This document shows, piece by piece, positions 8,451 through 14,966 of a DNA stretch of 15,056 nt (position 1 is its first letter; the number at the start of each line of letters is the position of its first letter). This DNA comes from JAAYEV01 sp964508195 (GTDB lineage Bacteria; Bacillota; Clostridia; Ch29): assembly GCA_964508195.1 (NCBI GenBank), contig CAZDSH010000041.1, positions 1-15,056 on the forward strand. The letters are read 5' to 3'. The position numbers and the translations under genes are program-made. The notes beneath the pieces were generated by a model that worked only from the letters and a program-made list of their open reading frames with translations, was not told where the DNA came from and did no database searches.

Positions 8451-8763
8451 ATTGTGTCACTATCCTCTCCACAATAGAATCGGTAGCTTTGTCCATGTTT
8501 TTGACCATAGACTTTTCTAAGGTTTCCCTCTCCTTACTGTATCTCTCTTTAAGTTCATCTACCTCCTTTTCACAATCCCTCCTAGCCTTCTCTACCCTTT
8601 GGCAACTCTTTTCCTCGGCTTCGTTCTTTGCCTTTTCAAGGATAGCTTCTACCTTTTCTTTGCTATCCTTTAGCATCTGGGCGGACTTTCGTTTCGCCTC
8701 TGTGACTATTAAGGCCGCCCTACTCTCCGCATCCTTGATGCTTTCAATCTCTTTGAATGCCAA
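8437..8763 (-). CDS. ntpF: V-type ATP synthase subunit G/H (peripheral stalk helix), first gene of the operon
   Basis: A 108-residue, almost wholly charged helical protein (ESIKDAESRAALIVTEAKRK, then repeated Glu/Lys/Ala heptads). It matches the small peripheral-stalk subunit called H or G in archaeal and Thermus enzymes and NtpF in E. hirae. It should form a long heterodimeric coiled coil with NtpE. Two cysteines (Cys54 and Cys64, in EKSCQR and RRDCEK) are unremarkable. The start is TTG, with a GAGGTGGTGA purine stretch upstream; there is no ATG at the family N-terminus. It is the first gene after the promoter at 8925-8954, with a leader of roughly 150 bases. Identification rests on composition, size and operon position, since this family is poorly conserved. 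Confidence 0.88.
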   Translation of the reverse strand: MAFKEIESIKDAESRAALIVTEAKRKSAQMLKDSKEKVEAILEKAKNEAEEKSCQRVEKARRDCEKEVDELKERYSKERETLEKSMVKNMDKATDSIVERIVTQYGNN

Positions 8764-9107
8764 CGAATGCTCACCACCTCTCGATTAATGAAAAAAGATA
8801 CGGGGTTGACAAGTATGTTTTCTGCCTGGGTTTTCTGTCTAGTATGACCGGTGGTTTTCCCGCGCATCCTACCATCTATAATACCGGTACTTACTTTTTG
8901 CACTGCTAATAACCCCTATATTATACTATAATATCCCTCGGGAAAACATGTCAAGGCCACAGGGGATACTATTGATTATATAGCATAATGCCATATACAT
9001 GTATACATTCTACATCAATTTTAAAATTCCTGTCTAGTATCTATTAAAAAATTGTAAACCACCGTATTATTTTGTTTTTCATGTATCGTGGAACCGTCAG
9101 CAGGCTG
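8764..9107 (-). other. Non-coding region between wecB and the ATPase operon
   Basis: This AT-rich stretch holds the ATPase promoter (8925-8954). It also holds an exact 11-base direct repeat CTGTCTAGTAT at 8835-8845 and 9030-9040, on either side of the promoter, and a 12-base palindrome TATACATGTATA at 8994-9005 upstream of it. Two ACCGGT words occur in the leader (8847-8852 and 8883-8888) and could pair in RNA. No convincing U-tract terminator is seen after wecB, so read-through from wecB into the operon is possible. No credible gene is present. Confidence 0.6.
8925..8954 (-). promoter_or_regulatory. Sigma-A-type promoter of the V-ATPase operon
   Basis: On the minus strand TTGACA (8949-8954, perfect -35) is followed after 18 bases by TATAGT (8925-8930), itself running into a second TATAAT-like hexamer. 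Transcription would begin near 8915-8918, giving a leader of about 150 bases before the ntpF TTG start. The perfect -35 and AT-rich -10 make this one of the two best promoters in the window. Confidence 0.75.
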
Positions 9108-10271
9108 TTATCGTGCTGTCATAAACAAAAATTCTTTAGGGGGGTTTTGGATAATCCCCGAAAAATATAATAGCGCATCAACAATCCTTTCCGATGCCTT
9201 CCCGTCGCCGAATGGATTTATCGCCCGGGCCATATTGTTGTAAAGATGTTCATCTTTTAAAAGTTGCGATGCCCTTTTAAATACCGCCGCCCTTTTGACG
9301 CCGGCAAGTATTACAGTACCGGCGGCTATCGCCTCGGGCCGTTCTGTAACCTCCCGTAGCACCAGTACCGGCTTACCTAAGGATGGTGCTTCCTCCTGAA
9401 TGCCACCGGAATCCGTCATGACCATATAACAACGGTTTATAAGGTTAACAAAGGGTACATAGTCTAAAGGCTCTATTAAATGTATCCTTTCATTGCCTCC
9501 TAAAATGCTGCGAGCCGTGTCTAATACTACGGGATTTTTGTGCACAGGGTACACTACTTCAACCTCGGGGCTAGCCTTAACAATATCCGTAACCGCTTTA
9601 AATATTTCGATCATAGGCGTACCTATATTTTCCCGGCGATGGCAAGTCAGGAGTATGACCTTTTTGTTGCGGAAATTTATTCTGTTAAGAAGTGGATTCA
9701 TGAATTCATAGGCATCATCCGCCACCTGCATAAGGGCGTCTATTACCGTATTGCCGGTAACTACGATAGAATCCCTAGGCACATTCTCCCTAAGCAGGTT
9801 TTCCTTAGCCCCGATAGTGGGCGCGAAGTGCATATCCGACAACACACCGGTAAGCCTTCGGTTTATTTCTTCGGGGTAGGGGGAGTAACGGTTAAAGGTT
9901 CTAAGCCCTGCCTCCACATGCCCGACTCTTATACGCCGATAAAAACCCGCTAAACCACCGACAAATGTAGTAGTAGTATCACCATGAACGAGCAATGCAT
10001 CGGGATTTTCTTTTTTTAAAATCCCCTCGAGACCCCCTAGGGCCCTTAGGGTAATATCTGTCAGGCTTTGTTTATCCTTCATTATGTCTAAATCATAATC
10101 CGGCACAATATCAAATATATCTAAGACCTGATCCAGCATGTCCCTATGCTGGGCTGTTACACAGACAACCGTTTCGATATACTCACAACGGTTCATACCC
10201 TTTATAAGGGGTGCCATCTTTATCGCCTCGGGCCTTGTCCCGAAAACCGTCATAACTTTTATGTTTTTCAT
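9108..10271 (-). CDS. wecB: UDP-N-acetylglucosamine 2-epimerase (non-hydrolysing)
   Basis: A 387-residue cytoplasmic enzyme that interconverts UDP-GlcNAc and UDP-ManNAc, supplying ManNAc for wall teichoic acid linkage units or other surface polymers (MnaA in Bacillus). Family motifs are VFGTRPEAIKMAPL (9-22, Arg13), LVHGDTTTT (94-102, Asp98), HVEAGLRT (118-125, Glu120), YPEEINRRL (132-140, Glu134), TCHRREN (209-215, His211), and TDSGGIQEEA (286-295) followed by LREVTERPEA. All catalytic residues known from the E. coli enzyme have counterparts. I chose the ATG at 10271 because AAGGAGG lies six bases upstream (10278-10284); an ATG at 10295 would add eight residues without that site. It lies between the lipid-carrier transferase gene and the ATPase operon, as mnaA does next to atp in Bacillus. 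Confidence 0.96.
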   Translation of the reverse strand: MKNIKVMTVFGTRPEAIKMAPLIKGMNRCEYIETVVCVTAQHRDMLDQVLDIFDIVPDYDLDIMKDKQSLTDITLRALGGLEGILKKENPDALLVHGDTTTTFVGGLAGFYRRIRVGHVEAGLRTFNRYSPYPEEINRRLTGVLSDMHFAPTIGAKENLLRENVPRDSIVVTGNTVIDALMQVADDAYEFMNPLLNRINFRNKKVILLTCHRRENIGTPMIEIFKAVTDIVKASPEVEVVYPVHKNPVVLDTARSILGGNERIHLIEPLDYVPFVNLINRCYMVMTDSGGIQEEAPSLGKPVLVLREVTERPEAIAAGTVILAGVKRAAVFKRASQLLKDEHLYNNMARAINPFGDGKASERIVDALLYFSGIIQNPPKEFLFMTAR

Positions 10272-10650
10272 CCTTTGCCTCCTTACGATTAACATAGGGA
10301 TGGATTTCGTGTTAATTATTATATAAATCCCGGCGTGTTAAATCCCTCCCCCTTTGCGAACCCGTCGATGGCGATCGTAAGGGTCCGAGGCTACGGTAAT
10401 CCCCGTGATTTTGTTATCGTCCCGGGGAATATCCGTTTATGCGAAAATACAAACACAGGGACATGATGCTCCATTCTATACTCCGGGGTTTTACGCTCCG
10501 CTCAGATATCATGGTATACCTTTATATTATAAAGGCCCATACTTATGTTTAGGGGTTCGTTTGGAAATAATTGCACTCACCGGATATAGGCCGAAGCTTT
10601 GTCCCCATGTTTGTTTCAATAAACAAAACAACCGGGACCTCCCGGCTACA
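10272..10650 (-). other. 379-base non-coding region between wecA and wecB
   Basis: It holds the wecA terminator at its right end and the wecB ribosome binding site at its left. A perfect TATAAT (10318-10323, minus strand) could be the wecB -10 box, but no good -35 lies 16-18 bases upstream. Two dyads stand out: CCTTTATA-T-TATAAAGG (10519-10535) and TCCCCG...CGGGGA (10400-10405 and 10423-10428). A minus-strand stretch at 10351-10399 shares CCGTAGCC and CGGGTTCGC with the left end of the window. A plus-strand open frame crosses this area but has no ribosome binding site and no recognisable protein features. I recognise no known RNA family here. Confidence 0.5.
10617..10647 (-). terminator. Rho-independent terminator after wecA
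   Basis: On the minus strand AGCCGGG-AGGT-CCCGGTT (10647-10630) forms a short GC-rich stem with one G-U pair and a four-base loop, followed by GTTTTGTTT. It begins three bases after the wecA stop codon. It separates wecA from wecB transcriptionally. Confidence 0.78.
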
Positions 10651-11697
10651 TTACCGATCAAGCTTTCTCTTATGATGTTCAGATTCTTGAAAACCCATTT
10701 GCCCCAGTACCAAGACCATTGTGGCCGCCACAAACCCTATAACTGCCATGGATTTAACGGGATTATCCTGGGTAATCACTATAGCACCCATACCTAAAAA
10801 TGCACTTGCAGCGTATAATGTATACACTACTTGCCGTTGGGTAAGCCCTAGGGCCAAAAGCCTATGGTGCAAGTGCCCTCTATCCGCTCCCATAATGGGT
10901 TTACCGTTTATTAAGCGTCTTATTATCGCAAAGGTTGTATCGAATATGGGCAACCCAAGGGCCAGTACAGGTATTGCTATGGCCAACGTAGTAGCACCTT
11001 TAACCGCGCCTTCAATGGATATCGCGGCTAGAATAAAACCCAAAAACGTAGAACCGGTATCCCCCATAAAGATCTTAGCGGGGTTAAAATTATGTGGCAA
11101 AAATCCAATGGCTGCACCGGCCAATGCAGCAGCATATATAACCACCGTAGTATGACCGTTCATCAAGGATACCGCAAGTAGCGTAAAGGCTGCAATAGAG
11201 GCTATGCCCGCTGCCAGACCATCAAGGCCATCGATGAGGTTAAGGGTATTGGTCACCCCCACTACCCAGAATACGGTTATAGGATAGCTAAAATAAGATA
11301 AGTACGTCATCCCCTCTACAGTGTTAAAAGGGTTTGTAACCCATTCTACACGAACGCCACAGCCCGCCAGAATGATAGCTGCGATTATTTGAATTAAAAG
11401 TTTCAACCTTGGGGAAAGGGGTTTCATATCATCAATTATCCCCAATATGACTATTAAAGTGCCTCCCCCCAGTACACCAAGGGCTTTGATGTTATAAGGT
11501 CCAAGCGCCAGTGCCACTATTAGAAACCCTATATAAATAGCCAGACCCCCTAGTCTGGGTATAGGCTCATCGTGTATCCGCCTATCATCTCCGGGGAAAT
11601 CAATGGCCCCTATCTTTATTGCCAATAATTTTATTAGAGGTGTTGTAGCAAAGGAAATTGCCAAAGCTGCCACAAAGGCAATAAGATATCTTTCCAA
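10651..11697 (-). CDS. wecA: Undecaprenyl-phosphate GlcNAc-1-phosphate transferase (WecA/TagO type)
   Basis: A 348-residue integral membrane enzyme that moves GlcNAc-1-phosphate from UDP-GlcNAc to undecaprenyl phosphate, the first step of wall teichoic acid and related polymers. About ten or eleven hydrophobic segments are seen. Family motifs are RRIHDEPIPRLGG (39-51), the IIDD pair (Asp89-Asp90), NLIDGLDGLAAG (153-164), KIFMGDTGSTFLG (208-220) and the HLHHRL loop (275-280); the last separates WecA/TagO from MraY. I prefer the TTG at 11697: AAAGGGGG lies eight bases upstream, and the promoter at 11733-11761 would leave only about eight leader bases before the alternative GTG at 11718 (355 residues). 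It probably works with the nearby wecB. The exact acceptor polymer cannot be told. Confidence 0.94.
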   Translation of the reverse strand: MERYLIAFVAALAISFATTPLIKLLAIKIGAIDFPGDDRRIHDEPIPRLGGLAIYIGFLIVALALGPYNIKALGVLGGGTLIVILGIIDDMKPLSPRLKLLIQIIAAIILAGCGVRVEWVTNPFNTVEGMTYLSYFSYPITVFWVVGVTNTLNLIDGLDGLAAGIASIAAFTLLAVSLMNGHTTVVIYAAALAGAAIGFLPHNFNPAKIFMGDTGSTFLGFILAAISIEGAVKGATTLAIAIPVLALGLPIFDTTFAIIRRLINGKPIMGADRGHLHHRLLALGLTQRQVVYTLYAASAFLGMGAIVITQDNPVKSMAVIGFVAATMVLVLGQMGFQESEHHKRKLDR

Positions 11698-11732
11698 ATA
11701 ATTTGCCCCCTTTAGCACCAGTCTTTCTATTA

Positions 11733-11761
11733 ATTTTAAAGCAATGGTACAAGACTGTCAA
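11733..11761 (-). promoter_or_regulatory. Sigma-A-type promoter of wecA
   Basis: The minus strand reads TTGACA (11756-11761), exactly 17 bases of spacer, then TAAAAT (11733-11738). Predicted transcription starts near 11726. This is a near-consensus promoter and implies that wecA is transcribed on its own as well as, possibly, by read-through from upstream. Confidence 0.78.
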
Positions 11762-11791
11762 GGACTGCCAATGACTTCCAAGGTATCAGGT

Positions 11792-11817
11792 GAACAACAA
11801 ACAGGCCGGCCCACCGG
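11792..11817 (-). terminator. Weak candidate terminator after the phosphatase-isomerase gene
   Basis: On the minus strand a four-pair stem CCGG-TGGG-CCGG (11817-11806) is followed by CCTGTTTGTTGTT, six bases beyond the stop codon region. The stem is short and the T-tract is interrupted, so it may be inefficient or not real. Confidence 0.3.
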
Positions 11818-11822
11818 GTTTC

Positions 11823-12833
11823 TTAATCCTCGATCTTATCGATTCTTCTTTGATGCCTTCCCCCGTCAAAGCCTGTATTAAGCCAAACCTTCACTATTTC
11901 AATACCAAGGCCGGAACCTATTACCCTGCCCCCCATACATAATATATTGGCATCGTTATGACGCCTAGACATTTTAGCGGAAAAGCAATCGCCGCATAAA
12001 GCCGCTCTTATGCCGGGTATTTTATTAGCTGCGATGGAAATACCGATACCGGTACCACAACACAGGATCCCTCTACTATAGTCTCCCTTTGCAACCACAT
12101 CGGCGACTTTTTTTGCAAATTCCGGGTAATCAACTGAATCCGTACTAAAGGTACCAAAATCAGTATGCGCTATATCTTGTTGTTGTAAAAAAAGTTTTAT
12201 ATTCTCCTTTAATTCGAACCCTCCGTGATCGCTACCAATCGCTATATTCAATTTTGGCCCCTCCTTTTCATTTTTGATGTCATCCTTTATTTTGTTTATT
12301 AATTTTTTAAGGGCTTCTTCAATCTCCAGGGAACATAGCCTATAATCCTCTAGGGTGCCTCCGAAGGGATCCTGAATATCAATGTCGGTATCAGCCTTGA
12401 TATGGGTCGCCGATGGTAGGCCCGCCTCGGCATCAGTTATAGTATCAGCCCTTTGTTCCGCTGGCCCATTTTCATCACAACGGGGTCTTATGCCATTGAT
12501 AACGTATTCCTTTAACGTAAACACCTTATCCGCAAATTCTGGCGCCATCCCACGCACCATCTGTTTATGTCCCTGGGTCATGGTCAATATAAGGTCTGCT
12601 TTTTTAATATCCCCAATAAGAACTTGTCTGGAAGAATGCCCTGAAAGATCTATATCCCTTTCCTTCATTATATCTATCGCCTGCTGCGATGCGCCTCCCT
12701 TAAAGAACACGGAGGTACCGGCGGAGGCGACTTCGATATTTAGTCCGGAACCATTTAACATAGCCTTAAACATAGCCTCGGCCATACTACTCCTGCAGGT
12801 GTTCCCTGTGCAAACGAACAATATGTTTTTCAT
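11823..12833 (-). CDS. Fusion: YwlE-type low-molecular-weight phosphatase + ribose-5-phosphate isomerase B
   Basis: A 336-residue two-domain protein. Residues 1-180 are a low-molecular-weight phosphatase: P-loop CTGNTCRS (Cys8 nucleophile, Arg14) and DPFGG (general acid Asp155). Thr12 in the P-loop matches the residue that gives B. subtilis YwlE its protein-arginine-phosphatase specificity, where tyrosine phosphatases have Ile. Residues 112-151 look like an extra acidic insertion before DPFGG. Residues 195-336 are a full RpiB, interconverting ribose-5- and ribulose-5-phosphate: SDHGG (201-205), CGTGIGISIAANK (259-271, catalytic Cys259) and RHNDANILCMGGRVIG (291-306). I chose the ATG at 12833 because AGGAGG lies seven bases upstream; a longer frame from 12872 adds 13 residues without that site. 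In relatives ywlE and rpiB are usually adjacent separate genes. It lies 57 bases after tsaC with no terminator between. Confidence 0.93.
   Translation of the reverse strand: MKNILFVCTGNTCRSSMAEAMFKAMLNGSGLNIEVASAGTSVFFKGGASQQAIDIMKERDIDLSGHSSRQVLIGDIKKADLILTMTQGHKQMVRGMAPEFADKVFTLKEYVINGIRPRCDENGPAEQRADTITDAEAGLPSATHIKADTDIDIQDPFGGTLEDYRLCSLEIEEALKKLINKIKDDIKNEKEGPKLNIAIGSDHGGFELKENIKLFLQQQDIAHTDFGTFSTDSVDYPEFAKKVADVVAKGDYSRGILCCGTGIGISIAANKIPGIRAALCGDCFSAKMSRRHNDANILCMGGRVIGSGLGIEIVKVWLNTGFDGGRHQRRIDKIED
12249..12266 (-). promoter_or_regulatory. rpiB: Internal ribosome binding site and TTG start for a separate RpiB product
   Basis: Within the fusion gene, AAGGAGG (12260-12266, minus strand) stands eight bases before a TTG codon (12249-12251) that encodes Leu195, exactly where RpiB homology begins (LNIAIGSDHGG). 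Initiation there would give a 142-residue protein (11823-12251), the normal RpiB size. The site is seen directly; use in the cell is inference. It looks like the original rpiB start, kept after loss of the upstream stop codon. Confidence 0.65.
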
Positions 12834-12890
12834 ACGGATACCTCCTGAGAATCCTAATAAAACGAAATCCATATAAGGATGACTATATGC

Positions 12891-13940
12891 CTATACCTTT
12901 ATTACATGATAAGCGGCGGCCTTTAAAAGCCTGTTCATTACCGCCAACCCTATACCTTTTCGTTCTATGCCCTCCGCCAATATTATGTCAACACCTAAGA
13001 TGTCAAATTCCCGAAGGGATGCGAATAACCTCGCGGCAATGGTAGCGGGCTCGTCCCTATCCCCTACGGATATCACATACCCGCAGGTGTATAAATCCCT
13101 AGCCTGCCCTGTAACCATTATGCCCACTTTTTTACCCTGCCCCTCTAATTCCAATGCCCTGCGCCTAATCTCCACCGCGACGTCCCCGGGCTTCCCTTCT
13201 ATAATTATCACATCGGCTTCCGGCGAATAGTGGGTATATTTCATTCCCGGGGACTTTGGCACCTTTGTAAAGACATCCCCTTCGAGGCCCGGGTCTATTA
13301 CTGCTTTCCCCGCAACTTGCCTTATCTGCTCTAAGGTAATGCCTCCGGGTCTTAATACCGTAACTTGTTTGTCGGTAACCTCTGCTACGGTGGATTCAAG
13401 GCCCACGGTCACATCGCCACCGTCTATGATTAAATCCGCTTTACCCATCAGATCGTTTATAACATGGGCTGCCCTAGTAGGGCTGGGTTTCCCGGAAATA
13501 TTTGCGCTAGGGGCCGCAACCGGTACACCTGCATATTTAATTAAACACATTGCAACGGGATGCGATGGCATCCTGATCGCCACGGTTTTAAGCCCTGCCG
13601 TTATAGCCTTAGGTACCAAGGACGTCTTCTTTAATACCAACGTCAAGGGCCCTGGCCAAAACCTCTCCATCAGCCTATAGGCCACCGGAGGTACGTCAGT
13701 TACAAGCCTGTCCAGATCCTTTCTATGGGAGATGTGTAGTATCAAAGGATTATCCGAGGGTCTCCCTTTGGCTTTAAATATCTTTTTTATGGCCTCGACG
13801 TTAAGACCGTCAGCCCCAAGGCCATATACCGTTTCCGTGGGAAAGGCCACGAGCCCCCCGTTCTTTATTAGGGCCCCGGCCTTTTTTAATACCCTGTGGT
13901 CTATATTATGGGGATTGACGGTTATTACTTTTGTATTCAT
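12891..13940 (-). CDS. tsaC: Threonylcarbamoyl-AMP synthase (Sua5 type)
   Basis: A 349-residue enzyme that makes threonylcarbamoyl-AMP from threonine, bicarbonate and ATP, the first step of the t6A37 modification of ANN-decoding tRNAs. The YrdC-like domain covers residues 10-205, with PTETVYGLG (34-42), the KGRPSDNPL signature (58-66, Lys58, Arg60, Ser62, Asn64) and APSANISGKPSPT (144-156). The linker PGMKYTHYSP (231-240) leads to the C-terminal Sua5 domain (240-349), so this is the long Sua5/YwlC form rather than the short TsaC form. The start is ATG with GGGAGG and GGGGG upstream. The order tsaC, ywlE, rpiB matches the ywlC-ywlF region of Bacillus. The 139 bases to the ZIP gene contain no clear terminator. 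Confidence 0.96.
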   Translation of the reverse strand: MNTKVITVNPHNIDHRVLKKAGALIKNGGLVAFPTETVYGLGADGLNVEAIKKIFKAKGRPSDNPLILHISHRKDLDRLVTDVPPVAYRLMERFWPGPLTLVLKKTSLVPKAITAGLKTVAIRMPSHPVAMCLIKYAGVPVAAPSANISGKPSPTRAAHVINDLMGKADLIIDGGDVTVGLESTVAEVTDKQVTVLRPGGITLEQIRQVAGKAVIDPGLEGDVFTKVPKSPGMKYTHYSPEADVIIIEGKPGDVAVEIRRRALELEGQGKKVGIMVTGQARDLYTCGYVISVGDRDEPATIAARLFASLREFDILGVDIILAEGIERKGIGLAVMNRLLKAAAYHVIKV

Positions 13941-14079
13941 TTTATCCCCCTGTGCCTCCCTTTTTTAAGCTCCTTACTGTTTTTATTATCCCCTTACGAT
14001 ATTTCGTCTATTATTCCTCCTATCGCAACCTATGCGGCTTCGTGCCGCTTCTATATCTATCTTCTCGCCGGTATCCGAT

Positions 14080-14817
14080 TTAAATAGCCGTAAGAACTAT
14101 ACCTGCGATAAAACCGGCAATAATGCCTAAAATCGGTATCCTACCGCCGTATGTATCCCGGGATTTAGGAATAAGTTCGCCACAGGTTATAAATAGCATT
14201 GTTCCGCCGGCGAAAGAAAGGCATAGCGCAACTAAAACTGGAGATATTTCGCCTAGTAGTGCGCCGATAAAGGCTCCAAGCCCCAAGGGTGCTCCGGCAA
14301 TTATTGTAGCAAGGAAAATCCTCCCCGGGGAATAACCGCCTACTATAAGGGGCATTGCCATAGCTATACCCTCGGGTACATTATGGAAACCTATTACAAA
14401 GGCAAGGCTTAAACCCAATCGAACATTGGTGGCCAATCCTGCGCCTATTGCAAGGCCCTCGGGGAAATTATGTATGGCTATTCCTAGCCCAAGGAGCAAC
14501 CCTGACCTTATATAGCGATCGCCGTAGAGCTTTGTATCCGCAGCCCCACCGCTCTGAATAAGCATATCCACTGACGTTATCATGGCAACACCTAATATTA
14601 TACCGACTATCCCTACGGCTAAGCCGGCTATTTTGAAGGCCTCGGGTAAAAGCTCAAAACATACGACAGCCATCATAAGCCCCCCTGCCATCCCGAGGAT
14701 GATACCTGTAAACCGCCGGGAAGGATGTCGCAACAAAAATGCGGCGGTCCCACCGGCACCGGTACCGGCCATGCCTACTAAAAAACCCAGTAGCGTTGAG
14801 GTGATAATAGTATCCAA
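14080..14817 (-). CDS. ZIP-family divalent metal transporter
   Basis: A 245-residue membrane protein with about eight hydrophobic segments, of the ZIP (ZupT/GufA-like) family that imports Zn2+ or related divalent metals into the cytoplasm. The two metal-site helices are visible: HNFPEG (His116-Gly121) and HNVPEG (His145-Gly150), with a further glutamate in the later helix (CGELIPKS, Glu214). The usual His-rich loop between helices 3 and 4 is absent; a short polar loop lies at about residues 88-104 instead, as in several bacterial members. The start is TTG with AAGGAG nine bases upstream (14827-14832). The metal used cannot be told. It heads the minus-strand run in this window and may share transcripts with tsaC. 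Confidence 0.92.
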   Translation of the reverse strand: MDTIITSTLLGFLVGMAGTGAGGTAAFLLRHPSRRFTGIILGMAGGLMMAVVCFELLPEAFKIAGLAVGIVGIILGVAMITSVDMLIQSGGAADTKLYGDRYIRSGLLLGLGIAIHNFPEGLAIGAGLATNVRLGLSLAFVIGFHNVPEGIAMAMPLIVGGYSPGRIFLATIIAGAPLGLGAFIGALLGEISPVLVALCLSFAGGTMLFITCGELIPKSRDTYGGRIPILGIIAGFIAGIVLTAI

Positions 14818-14966
14818 CGAAAATCACTCCTTAGAAGTATCCGCTGTTATGATTCTATTCCCTCTACTGGGCTAATAGCACCGGAAGCATTAGGAAGCAT
14901 CGTAGCCCGATATTTTTGCTTTGCAAACACAGGGCCCCAGACATGGGGATAGTTCACAGGCTGTTA
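14818..14966. other. Non-coding region upstream of the ZIP gene
   Basis: The stretch carries the ZIP ribosome binding site and a possible -10 box TAGAAT at 14852-14857 (minus strand) without a clear -35. It also has a GGGCTA/TAGCCC dyad (14869-14874 and 14903-14908) enclosing two GAAGCAT direct repeats (14884-14890 and 14894-14900). CAAACACAGGG at 14924-14934 also occurs in the wecA-wecB gap at 10450-10460. No gene is seen. Confidence 0.4.

Noticed and set aside
8709..8903. Minus-strand open frame of 64 codons in the ATPase leader
   Set aside because: It overlaps the start of ntpF in another frame, lacks a good ribosome binding site, and its Arg/Lys-rich translation matches nothing known.
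10405..10797. Plus-strand open frame of 130 codons between wecA and wecB
   Set aside because: It has no ribosome binding site, overlaps the wecA 3' end antisense, crosses the wecA terminator, and its translation has no recognisable domain or plausible composition.
12240..12300. Fusion caused by a sequencing error
   Set aside because: Both domains are in one clean frame with a plausible charged linker and no sign of a frameshift. A single lost stop codon cannot be fully excluded without reads.
14034..14048. Hairpin GCGGC-TTCGT-GCCGC after the ZIP gene as a terminator
   Set aside because: The stem has five pairs and is not followed by a T-tract on either strand, so it is not a convincing intrinsic terminator.
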